Source: Berberis thunbergii
Taxonomy: Eukaryota; Streptophyta; Magnoliopsida; Ranunculales; Berberidaceae
Length of the DNA: 64,000 nt
Assembly: GCA_003290165.1 (NCBI GenBank)
Contig: QNQO01007613.1
Location: 62,001-126,000 of the forward strand
Direction of reading: 5' to 3'
A program made the position numbers and the translations under genes. Each line of letters starts with the position of its first letter. Position 1 is the stretch's first letter. Below the pieces are notes generated by a model. It ran no database searches and was not told the origin of the DNA. It saw nothing but the letters and a program-made list of their open reading frames with translations. This document shows positions 9,845-19,890 of the stretch, one piece after another.

Positions 9845-11191
9845 ATGATGAACAGATCTCGCAACAATGGAGACATCCCTGAGCCCTCAAATGCTCGTAC
9901 TGATGAGAGCGCCGCCAGCTCCAACGAATCCAGCACGGCGGGAGGAATAATCAGAACCCTGCACCGGTGGCAGCAATCGAGACCCAAAGGTGGATCTATT
10001 GTCAACCCAGATGCAACTGATTGCACGAAACACTAGAGTTTCTCACTCGGCAGAACCCTCCACCAGTAGAAGGAAAACAGGAGCAACAAAGAGCCTCGTC
10101 CCTGAAAAACACAAGGGCACACATTCGGGAGAGCCGCGATGCCCTTGCAAGCTCTCAGTGAACCAAAGGCGGAAATCCAGCGTATAGGGCTAACGAAAAG
10201 GTCTCCCAGAACCCCATCAGACTGAGGGCCATCAATCCTGACGTGTTGTTCAACCTCATTGTCATGTCGTTCATGGATCATATCATTAACGAGTTTCTGC
10301 CGAAGTTCACTCCGCCGAAGCTGGAGTTTTATGATGGGACAATAGACGCGTTTGATCACTTGCGCCACTTCCAACATGTAATGGCGCTCAAAAAGGGACT
10401 CGTAGCAATAATGAGTCGGACACTCCTTACTAAAAATGTTAGCGCTGACTTGATTCCACAGCCTCCCTCTGAGGTCCATCGACTCAATCCGGACACTGGC
10501 AAAAGCGATCCTTACACGCTTTGCCGACAATCAGAGAATCAGGAAGGGCCCGCATTATGTGCTCACCCTCAGACAAAAGCCCAAAGAGACGTTACGGGAA
10601 TATATCACACACTTCAACGATGAGTTTACTCTCATCAACGGATGCGGTAGCGACATCGCGGTCACAGCCTTCTCTTCAGGTATGAAGAGAGACAAGTTTT
10701 ATTACTTCCTCACTCTGAACCCTCCAATCGAAATGTCGGACTTGTTGAAAAATGCCCAAAGGTACATCACTCTCGATAAGATTTTGGCCGCCAAGATGGA
10801 AGTGGAGTCTGAAAAGAAATCCTCTGCATCCAAAAAAAAAGAGGGGAAAAAACATAATAACGACGACTGGAAGAGGAAACGCAATGATAACAAGTTCGAC
10901 TCTGGCCATGCAACGCAAGATAACGCCTCCAACTACGTCGATGTTAAATTTGTCATCCCCCTCAACACCAGTCTGTCTGACGTCCTCAACTCTATCAAGA
11001 ATCGGAAAGAGCTATATTGGCCTGCAAAACAGCAAGGAGACCCTTCCCGGCACAATAACAGCAAATATTGTAGGAGTCTCAGGAGCGCGATAAAGTATTT
11101 GATCAAGAAGGGGAAGCTCAAGGAGTTTCTGAGCCCAAACAAAAAACAGGACTGGGTGAAGGAAATCGAAGATTCCGTTAAGGAGATATAG
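9845..11191 (+). pseudogene. Retrotransposon gag, frameshifted
   Basis: This is the structural polyprotein of the element. A first block at 10243-10400 carries PKLEFYDGTIDAFDHLRHFQ, the conserved start of the plant gypsy gag domain. After a frame change the block at 10559-11191 carries LRQKPKETLREYITHFNDEF, then a Lys-rich stretch (KKKEGKKHNNDDWKRKRN). It ends with SNYVDVKFVIPLNTSLSDVL and YLIKKGKLKEFL, the usual C-terminal part of Tat gag. The expected zinc-knuckle-like YCxFHxxxGH block has decayed to YCRSLRSA. The N-terminal part is Ser- and Asn-rich. Protease follows almost at once. Confidence 0.8.
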
Positions 11192-11201
11192 AAAGGAACT
11201 T

Positions 11202-11896
11202 TTGCCATCATATATGTGTTTCATTGAGTCAACTCCAAAGGCGAGCAATCCAACAAGTCCTGCAAGCAGACGCTTCTCGATATGCGGACAACCCGCCTGC
11301 GAAGACAGACAAGTACAGTATGCACGTATCCAGAGCCCCATCCCATTGCTGATGTTAACGGACCAGGACCTTCAGGGCGTTCATTCTCCTCATAATTACG
11401 CCTTGGTCATCTCGATCCTCGTTTCAAAGATGGAAGTGAAAAAGGTTTTGGTGGATATAGGAAGCTCTTTAAACGTCTTGTTTCTCAACGTTTTCCGCAG
11501 CATGCAACTCAAGGAGGCGGACTTAACTCCCGCCAACCATCCCATGGTCGGGTCTAGCGGAAAGGGATGCTTCCGAAGATCAGCTTAATGGTAGTGGCAA
11601 GAGGGCCACAATTACGAAAGTACCTTGTTTAGGAGTTCATGGTGGTCGAAGTTCCATCTACCTACAACATCATAGTGGGAAGGCCTTGGCTTCACCATAC
11701 AGAAGCAGTAGTTTCTACTCTACACCAATGCATCAAGTACATAACCAACCAGGCCCGAGGAACTATTCGTGGAGATCAACCTTCAGTGAGAGACTGTCAT
11801 TACGTAGTGCTGAAGTATAGATTGCTAGCAATTACAGCTCGGCACCGCGAGACATACATATCAAACACTGGACTCGAAGAAAATCACCCCGTGTGA
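11202..11896 (+). pseudogene. Retropepsin-like protease, decayed
   Basis: The motif order is that of Tat polyproteins: LTDQDLQGVHSPHNYALVIS, then the active-site region VKKVLVDIGSSLNVLF. After a frame change and a stop comes VEVPSTYNIIVGRPWLHHTE with IRGDQPSVRDCHYVVLK. The catalytic Asp remains at about 11449, but the D-S/T-G triad has become D-I-G, which should abolish activity. The expected reverse transcriptase does not follow; sequence similarity stops near 12075. Confidence 0.78.
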
Positions 11897-12075
11897 ACAG
11901 TGACAAAGCTCCAACAACTAAGGCTCAGCCATCCGACGAGCCGGAGTCTATTACTGGAAACACTATTCAGTCCATCACAAAGCTAAGTAATAACACTTCA
12001 GCAATTAGGCGTCTCCTCCGAACGCTGACAGCCAGTGAGGAACGGCCCGCTAGCGTGAAATTCACTCTTCAGTAA

Positions 12076-13379
12076 CTTTGCCAACATTGGCGACACGTGA
12101 TGCTCCGCCAAAAGAACTACATAGTCTGAGCCAGGACCGTGTGCCTCTTTCAGGGCCACATTAGCTTAGTTTCTGTTTAAAATCAAACTATCTTATTGTT
12201 TTGATTCCTTTTGATTGTATTTTGTTTTTTTTCAATTTAGAAGAATTTTTTGCACCATACATATTCAAGGAATAAAACAGACTTTATTGATTACAATGAA
12301 AGTTATTATAAAGTTTGTCTGATTGTCTAGTACAACAATTTATATGCTACAAGTATCTACGTCCGACGCAAATATATATCCGCCCAAATGCATGTCAAGA
12401 CTTCGCTCCGCCAATCTGTCTTCAAAAATGATTCAAAAGTGAATGGAGTATTTGAATAAGGCTACAAGTACGAGCTTAATTATTTGCTCCACCAATCCGC
12501 CTTGTGAAGAGGAACAAAAGGAAGAAGAAAGAAGGCAGATGAGAATGTCCCCCGAACGAGGAATGATTGGAGTGATGAAAAGTCGGAGCCCAAGGTCATG
12601 CCCATCAGAGCTCCATTTTGCCTATCTGTCTTCCAGCTGTGGCATCACGCGTAAAACCCAGCAGGTACAGCGGGAACAAACCACCCAAGGTTGGCTATCC
12701 CCGAGTTGGGATGGCGCGAGACGCCATTGGAGTACCTGAAGATGAAAAACAAATTTTACCCTTGGGGAGAAGTGCGCAATTCTTCTTCTCAATATAAGAA
12801 AAACTAACAAGGCCTCATGGAACCAATTGGATGCTCACCCAAACCATGTGACACCGCATAAAAGCAGGTCTTGCCAAGACTTATCGTTGTAAATGTCAGA
12901 ACATTCAAAGACTCCAACAACGAAGATCTTCCTTTAGCCTTTGGATAACCCAAAGCATATTTTCTAAAGATTAGCATTTCAGGAACATTCCCTAAAGCGT
13001 ACATAGCAATGCTCAAAATGGTGAACTCCATCCTATATATAGGCGCGACGGTTCACGAAATGAAATCAATCAGCAGTTATGTCAGCATTAAATGTTGTAT
13101 AGGGAATAGGAATGCGATAGTTCCAATTGCAGCTGAACGAGTCTACATTCATCGAATTAATGGCACTGCACGCAGCCCCATTAACTGGGGGGAGTAACCG
13201 GCACTGATCTTCACAACACGGCTTGCCAACAAATGGGCCCAAGCGAGTACCCCGCCAGATCCATCCTAGTACAGTATGAAGGCCTTAAGCGCCCATGCAA
13301 CGCGGAACACACCTACAACGATATTATTGATAGTCAAAGGTATCCGCTCTATTATTTGTCGTTCAATCCAATCAATTCT
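12076..13379 (+). other. Retrotransposon spacer where pol is expected
   Basis: I looked for RT, RNase H and integrase signatures (LPQG, YxDD-like, HHCC, DDE spacing) in all frames and saw none. A short purine-rich run, TGGGGGGAGTAA, lies at about 13186-13197 and could be an internal polypurine tract. The only open frames are under 100 residues and resemble nothing. Confidence 0.55.
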
Positions 13380-14690
13380 TATGGAGATCCGACTTCAGAA
13401 TCAGATTTATTGGTCTGACTTTTGTATCGGACAGTCGGACAAATTAAGCAAAGCAGACTTATACACCCAAGGCCAAGTGGAGGCCTATCCCGATCAAAGC
13501 TTAGTCAGTTCCGATTGACGACGATGACTTCTAATCTGCTCTAACCCTAGTCCACCACAGCGGATGACGATGGCTTAAAAAGTGATAGCTTAGTCAGCGC
13601 TCTAACGCCTGACTACAATGGCTTGCCAGAGATCATTGTCCAACTGTAAATAATGATCGTCGAACCTAACCAAATCTTAGTTGGTTTCGACCAATGACAA
13701 TAGCTTCTGGTCCGCTCTAACGCCTAGTCTACCAAAAACAGATGACGACAACTTAGATATTAGGGACTTAGTCAGCGATCTAATGCCTAATCGTGACGGC
13801 CCGTCAGGGACTATTTTCCTATTACGGATAATGATCACCAAACCTAAAAAAAGCTTAGTCAATGACGACTGATTACAATAGTTTTTGGTTCGCTCTAAGC
13901 CTAGTCCATCAATAGCGGATGACGGCTTCGAAAGTGGAAGTCTAGTCAGCGCACTTGTCTGATTACGATGGCTTGACAGGGGTCACCATCCTTTCGTAGA
14001 CGATGATCGCCGAACCCGACCAAAGTTTAATCAATAGGCCACTGACGACGATAGCTTCTGGTCTGCTCTAATCCTAGTCCGCCGAGAGCTGATGACGATG
14101 GCTTAGAAAGTGGGAATTTAATCAATGTTCATACAGCCTGATGACGATGGCTTGTCAGGAATCATAGTCCAACTGCAGACAATGATCGCCTAACTCTGTC
14201 GCTCTAATCCTAATCCGCCAAGCGCGGATGACGATGGCTTAGAAGGTGGGAGTCTAATCAGTGCTCATGTAGCCTAATGACGATGGCTTCCCAGGAATCA
14301 TCGTCTAACACTCTAACTGCAGACAATGATCGCCGAACCCTGTCGCTCTAATCCTAGTCCGGGAAGCTTACCAAGTGGGAGTCTAGTCAATGCTTACGCA
14401 GCCTGATGACAATGGCTCGCCGGGGATCATCGCCCAACTGCAGACAATGATCGTCGAACCCTATCACTATAATCTTAGTTCGCCCAACGCGAATTACAAT
14501 GGATTAGAAAGTGGGAGTCTAGTCAATGCTCATGCGGCCTGATGATGATGGTTTGCTAGGGATCATTGACCAACTACAGATAATTAACACCAAACCCAAC
14601 CAAAGTTTAGTCAGTTATAACTGATGACAACTTCTAGTTTCCTTTACAACCTAATCCGCTAGCAGCAGATAGAAATGGTTTGAAATCACA
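13380..14690 (+). repeat. Tandem-repeat block of the Tat element, about 8 units
   Basis: The landmark GATGACGATGGCTT and its variants recur at about 13563, 13741, 13918, 14091, 14227, 14362 (partly deleted), 14491 and 14668. Early units are 173-178 bp. Later ones are about 133-136 bp because they lack a segment of roughly 45 bp containing GACGATAGCTTCTGGT. Each unit also carries GTGGGAGTCTAGTCA-like and AATGATCGCCGAAC-like strings. Tandem repeats between pol and the 3' LTR are known in Tat elements. Confidence 0.85.
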
Positions 14691-15805
14691 AGGACCATCA
14701 TCTGATTAAATGCACGTGCATGACCACAGTCTGACCAATTTACTTATAGTAGCAACGACAACTGCTGGCCCAATCCACAACCTGGTTCGCATATGACGGA
14801 TTACAACGGTGGATCTCAAAGACAAAACTCCCATCGACGAATCAATTGTACGACTTCCTGACTTAGCACAGCCTCTTGTCTAAAAGCTAGTAGCGCGGTA
14901 CGACAGAACAAATAAAAGCTAACAAGGAAAGTCAAATAATGCATAAATACAGAATATTGTTTTATATGCGATCACTTATTGATAAGTCAAAAGTATAGGT
15001 TCAGATACAATAGAGCTTGATGTGGCAGGAGAGGAGGTAGGGGATGCGTTTGCACGTGTCGTCACTCGGACGCCCTGGTTTTCATCACCTTTTTCTTCTG
15101 ATTGATCACCTTCTTCTGATTGGTCGAAGGATTCCCCAAACTCCGCGTAAGACAACCCTTTATAGCGAGAGATCCCATTCGGGGTGTTCCTCCATCAGTT
15201 GCAATAGCTCCAGGCGTCGATGCACAACTTTGTTGAACTCGAACGTGCCGTGAGTTTTTAAAAGCTTTTCCGTGCGCACCCTCGACTCAGCAAGTTCTTG
15301 TTCCAACCGCTCCAACTCACCCGACATCGTATCAACCCTAGTTCTCTCGGCACTCAAGTTGTCCTTCACAGCACTTAGTTCATGTTGCGCCAAGAAAAGT
15401 TGTTCTTCTGCTATCCGCACACTTTTGGCTTTGGAGTCAACATCGGCTTCTAGCTGCTGACATCGGGCAGTCCACTCGGATTCCTTTGGCCTTCTCAGCC
15501 TCCTAAGCAGAATGTAAGTCACAACGAACAAGGTTTAGCTTCTCCCCAAACCTGTCCCTCGCGGACATTGTGTCAGCCAACTCGAACTCAAGCATTCCAA
15601 GCGAATCCTCTGAGCTTCCAACCTTGTCTTCCAGACGACTAGGCATGCCTCCCTTCCTTAAGTTGCTCCTTCAGTGACTCAATTTCACGGAAAGCATCAG
15701 AGTATGACTTCTGTAGGTGTGCAAAGACTCGTTTCATGGTAAACTCTTTCACGAGCATCCTCGACTTTCGACCCAGGAACGGTAACTTGGTTTAGATATG
15801 ACATC

Positions 15806-15929
15806 GCGGAAGAGACCTCTCGCCGTAGGGGCGACTATTAGACGATCTCTCCGCATCAGACGAAGATGTCATGCTCATTTGCAGCAACACGTTCAAAATC
15901 TTCATCTGCTCAGTACTCAGCTTCGTTGC
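15806..15929 (+). repeat. 124-bp direct repeat, copy 1
   Basis: It runs from GCGGAAGAGACCTCTC to CTCAGCTTCGTTGC and matches 16352-16475 with only a handful of substitutions, offset 546 bp. It lies within the linker part of the antisense ORF. Confidence 0.88.
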
Positions 15930-16351
15930 CAGCCAATTCGTTGCCAGACGAAGATATTTCTGCCCTTGTCCATACGCTTTCCTAGCGTATCACATGAGGG
16001 CACCAGAGCACAATTCGCCAGCCAATTATTTCACCTACTGATATGCTTCTTCGAGGCATAAGAAATATCAACCTCCTGGTGCCAAGTCTGATTGCTCATC
16101 TTCAACACATTCGTAGCAAACAAATTGATCTGTGCATCCCAGTGGAGGTCTTCAGGTATCAAAATCACTTCAGCACCACCCTTCCATCTTCACTGCATCA
16201 GGGCCCTCGTCCCACTGTTTTCCCCTTGCTCTCAACAATCTGCTCTCTCACGAGTCGACTCAAAAGCAGTAGACCCCAAGTGAGTTATCTCTTAGACCCG
16301 TCACCATCATGATGTGGGATCGAGATGGAGACAGAGGACAGTGCGGGCGAC

Positions 16352-16475
16352 GCGGAAGAGACCTCTCACCGTAGGGGCGACTATTAGACGAACTCTCCGC
16401 ATCAGACGAAGATGTCATGCTCGTTTGCAGCAACACGTTCAAAATCTTCGTCTGCTCAGTACTCAGCTTCGTTGC
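16352..16475 (+). repeat. 124-bp direct repeat, copy 2
   Basis: Partner of 15806-15929. The two copies imply an internal tandem duplication of about 546 bp, with the remainder diverged or replaced. Confidence 0.88.
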
Positions 16476-17803
16476 ATCATTAACCCCCACCATTTGCAGA
16501 TATTCCTTCTCCAAATCATAAAGGGGAATAAGGGCCCTTGCCTGAGAATCCAACCCCTTGGACCCAACAGTTTCCCCTCCAGGACGAATTAGGAGTCTGC
16601 CCCACAGCTTGGCATCCTTCTGAAAGTGTCGAACGTTCACTAGCAGGCTTGACGGCAGCACGAGGCTTCTTGGAACGCATATTAAAAGAAAGCACTTCAT
16701 TCAGTTCCGCCCTCCTTGATGGGCTCGAAATCTTAAACTTTTGGAAGCCCTCTCTTCTTTGAAGAGGGCTCGCCCTCGAACTTCGGCTTCGAAACTCTGA
16801 AAAGAGTAGGAGTTTCATGCCAATGGGCCAGCAGTCCGCTATGCTTAATGTTAGAAGACTGAACATCCTTTATGCGCATCCGAGGCATGTCACAATTTCT
16901 TCCTGACTACTTCGTCCTCGAGAGATAGGCGCGTAGTCGGGAACCGCCTTACAAAAAGTACGGATAATGATTCAATATGTAATTAACGCTGAGAGAATCA
17001 AGAGTAGAACTAAACTTACTCAGTTGGCGAAATTCTCGCTTGATTGGAAGACCGGCAAACTCAAAATACTCCAAGTCCACAAGAGCCATGAAACAATATT
17101 TTTGCTAAAACTTGTAGTCCGGCAAATTGCAGAAACATTCCGGAGATGTCAACATGCACACAGCATGCTCGTTTATCCAATGAGAAGCAGTTGAATCACC
17201 CTCGGAGACACTGGGACACCAACGTTTTTCGTCCTGATCAATATGGTGATCAACATCCTATACCCATTTGGCACTAGTTGAGTGGACGCAACGCCAAGGT
17301 AAGCCAAAATGCTCCAAATTTCTTTGATAACAGGAAAAATGATGCCTGATTAGAACATACCTCGATACAAGTAGATAAATCCCTTAGGAGGATAGAGTGG
17401 CATCTAACCAGCGCCTAATGTGAACAGCACCAAATCATCAGGGATCCCATAGTCTCATGGAGGCTTTCCAGATTCAATTCAAAGAGTAACTTCTCCTCAA
17501 AGAACTTACGGCCCTTAGCAAACAGTTCATTAGAAAGTTGATTATGGTCCGCCATTGAACATAAAAACTTTCGATCACGGAAGTTTGATACGGCAGAGCA
17601 GAGTCTCCAAGATAGAAGAGTAAAAAAAATTAACTTTTGCAGAGAAGGGGATTTATATAGTGAACGAAATTCCTGTCTTTTTTTAGCAGACGCACGCCCA
17701 TTTATTGAAGCGCGCCACTCAAGACGATTCAGACTCAAACCAATTATGGTCGCTCGGGTCTTCTATGTCATGACTTGATGGACCGATAAACTAGCCCACA
17801 AAC

Positions 17804-17817
17804 TCGGGAGGAGTAGA
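17804..17817 (+). promoter_or_regulatory. Polypurine tract before the 3' LTR
   Basis: CGGGAGGAGTAGA directly precedes the LTR start TGATGATACAC. This is the expected place for second-strand priming. Confidence 0.65.
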
Positions 17818-18487
17818 TGATGATACACCAAACAGTCTTTTAATCCACACCGTACGCATGTCATAATGATCTCGTCAGTAGAACAAAGCGGGCATGACTG
17901 TCCACTAACTCTAGCAAGGCCCAGACAACATTAAGCCCAATTCGACAGATTCCAGAAAGTTGGATCCAAATTGCAACGCCCTATTAAGCCCACACGTCAG
18001 ATGGTAAAGCCTAATACCCATAAGCTCTAATCAGGTAAGTATCTGGGGGATCACCTAAGACGAGCAGGCCAGCAACACATTGGTTTCGACTAAGAAACAT
18101 ATACCAGAATATAAGTTGTGCATGAAAACTTCTTTGCATCACAACACTCCAAATGGAAACCTCTTCCGCAGATCTAGGAGCACAAGTCATGTAGGAAAAC
18201 TCTCCTATATGGACGACTCCAACTAGAAAAGGATCTCCGGTAATATCTTTTTTTCTAAACTACGCCATCAAAGGCCTAGCTGAACAATGACTCTTGCATT
18301 ATAAATAAGACAGGTTTGACGAAGAAATATACGCTACAGAACCCAATCTACAGCTTTAAGCTTTTCTCGAACTTTATCTGACTTTAGCATGGGAGTGCCA
18401 TCAGCCACCACAACGGTGGTCTTTGACTCACGTGTTCTCTGTGCAGGTTCAGGTCAAGGTCAAAGAGAACAAGATTCGACTATATCA
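17818..18487 (+). repeat. 3' LTR of the Tat element
   Basis: 670 bp, TG to CA, followed by the target duplication GTAGG. It lacks the hAT seen in the 5' copy. Confidence 0.92.
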
Positions 18488-18795
18488 GTAGGAATTTTGG
18501 AAACAAAGAGGGACCAGAAACCAGCCCTGGCTTGTACACTTGAGACTTCTGACTTGGTAGGAAGTGACCAGAAACCAGCTCTGGCTTGTCTCGATTGATC
18601 AAATATTTCCCCTGCTTCAATTAGTGGCATCACCTCAACTCGAGAATTCTGAACTCACCCATGTATTGCAGTTCGTTAACAAGAAAGTGAAAACTCATAT
18701 CATCATACCAGTCCAAATTCTACAGACTTTGGAGAGACGACCAGTCCCTTCACTGCATGGGTTGAATTCATGGGATTGAGCATGCATGTGTGGGG

Positions 18796-19882
18796 CTAAG
18801 TTATTAATGCGGCAAAATATTGCCGATTAATCGCAATTTGTGGTTTGACCGAACCGATTAGGGTGAAAACGGTTGGGGTTTAGCGGACACCGATTAATCG
18901 GCGAAAAAGTGGCAAGTCACCGATTAATCGGTCAAGCTGACTCGCCGATTTATCACTATGTATAAAAAAAAACCTAAACTCAAGATTTCCATTTCATTCG
19001 CAAGCCGCATCTCCCTCTAACCTAAATCCTATAGACTAGATCTTTGGGACCCTGAAATCTGTCTCTCTCCGTTTCTCTTTTCCTCCCTTTATTCAAACCA
19101 AATGTACAACTTCAACCGTAATTTCCCTCTTCCCTCTCCTCCCAGTCCCAATCCCACTCGACCTCCCCTCTTTTCGTACCTTCTGTGTAGAATTCATATG
19201 GACTAGGGGAGCTTGTTGACTGAGATTGTTTGTAGTGATATGGATATTGGTAAAACAGTTGATTGTTGTCGGAACAAATTGGATTCAACTTATTGCTGAT
19301 GTTGCTCCCATTTTCTGTGCATTTGACATTTTTGGCCTTCTAACTGAGAGCACTAATTACTGAACCTCAAAATTTCTTTGAAAATTTGTGATTATGCGTG
19401 ATAAATCCACACAATTTTCACGCACTTCAGTCGTAACTTCATTTATTCTTTGGTCTAGAATATATTGGCATAATCCTCTGGATGTGGAGTATTTTTGTTT
19501 ATATAAAGTGGCTCTTCTAGAAATATCTTTGGTGCAAAGTAATAACGTTACCTTCATGGGTTAGTGGGATACGTAGGTTGGTTTTTCTGTTATGTTTAGC
19601 ATCTATTTTGCTTCTGAATGTTTGTCTTGGTAGCTTGGCTGTTAAAACAATCTACAATTTTTTTAATTTCTTTTTAAGTAGTTTGGTAGACAATTAGCAA
19701 AGTTATATAATTACAAATTTATACCATTTTGATTAATAATTTATTTTTGTAATCTTTGAATATGATTAAATTTTAAAAATATATATTTTGAAGAAAACTG
19801 ACTGATTAAATCTTATTAATCCCGCTTAATCGTAATTCGGTCCTGGACCGCGCTACAACCACTTTCCGATTTAACTGCATAG
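18796..19882. mobile_element. hAT-type element with GATTAATCGG motifs
   Basis: A perfect 8-bp duplication, GTGTGGGG, lies at 18788-18795 and 19883-19890. The ends are weak inverted repeats: CTAAGTTATTAATGCGG against CTATGCAGTTAAATCGG, 11 of 17 matching. CCGATTAATCGG palindromes are packed at the left end. The interior contains a pyrimidine-rich stretch (18990-19180) but no recognisable protein. Confidence 0.7.
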
Positions 19883-19890
19883 GTGTGGGG

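Larger units (their letters stand above)
15160..17738 (-). pseudogene. Antisense ORF relic of the Tat element
   Basis: The frames run opposite to gag. From the 5' side on the minus strand, a start at about 17555 begins MADHNQLSNELFAKG. A broken frame at about 17403-17190 carries PLYPPKGFIYLYRG, then LGVASTQLVPNGYRMLITIL. This second motif resembles the PNG-containing domain annotated as putative gypsy-type transposon (Pfam Transposase_28), a domain found in antisense ORFs of plant gypsy elements. After further breaks a Ser-rich linker at 16260-16700 leads to a 123-residue block at 15160-15531. That block is rich in Leu, Glu and Arg in heptad-like spacing (QQLEADVDSKAKSVRIAEEQ), a probable coiled coil. 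Its function is unknown even for intact copies. Confidence 0.6.
8322..18487 (+). mobile_element. Tat-type Ty3/gypsy LTR retrotransposon, non-autonomous
   Basis: The element is bounded by LTRs starting TGATGATACAC and ending in CA, and by a perfect 5-bp target duplication GTAGG at 8317-8321 and 18488-18492. Its order is 5' LTR, decayed PBS, gag, protease, non-coding spacer, tandem-repeat block, antisense ORF relic, PPT, 3' LTR. This layout (extra 3' region, tandem repeats, antisense ORF) is known for the Tat lineage (Ogre, Grande, Retand types). I found no reverse transcriptase, RNase H or integrase motif between 11900 and 17800, so it could not copy itself. The LTRs differ at many sites, mostly transitions, so the insertion is old. 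Confidence 0.9.

Noticed and set aside
12443..12739. 98-residue frame in the Tat element as a possible RT remnant
   Set aside because: No RT motif; it reads as spacer.
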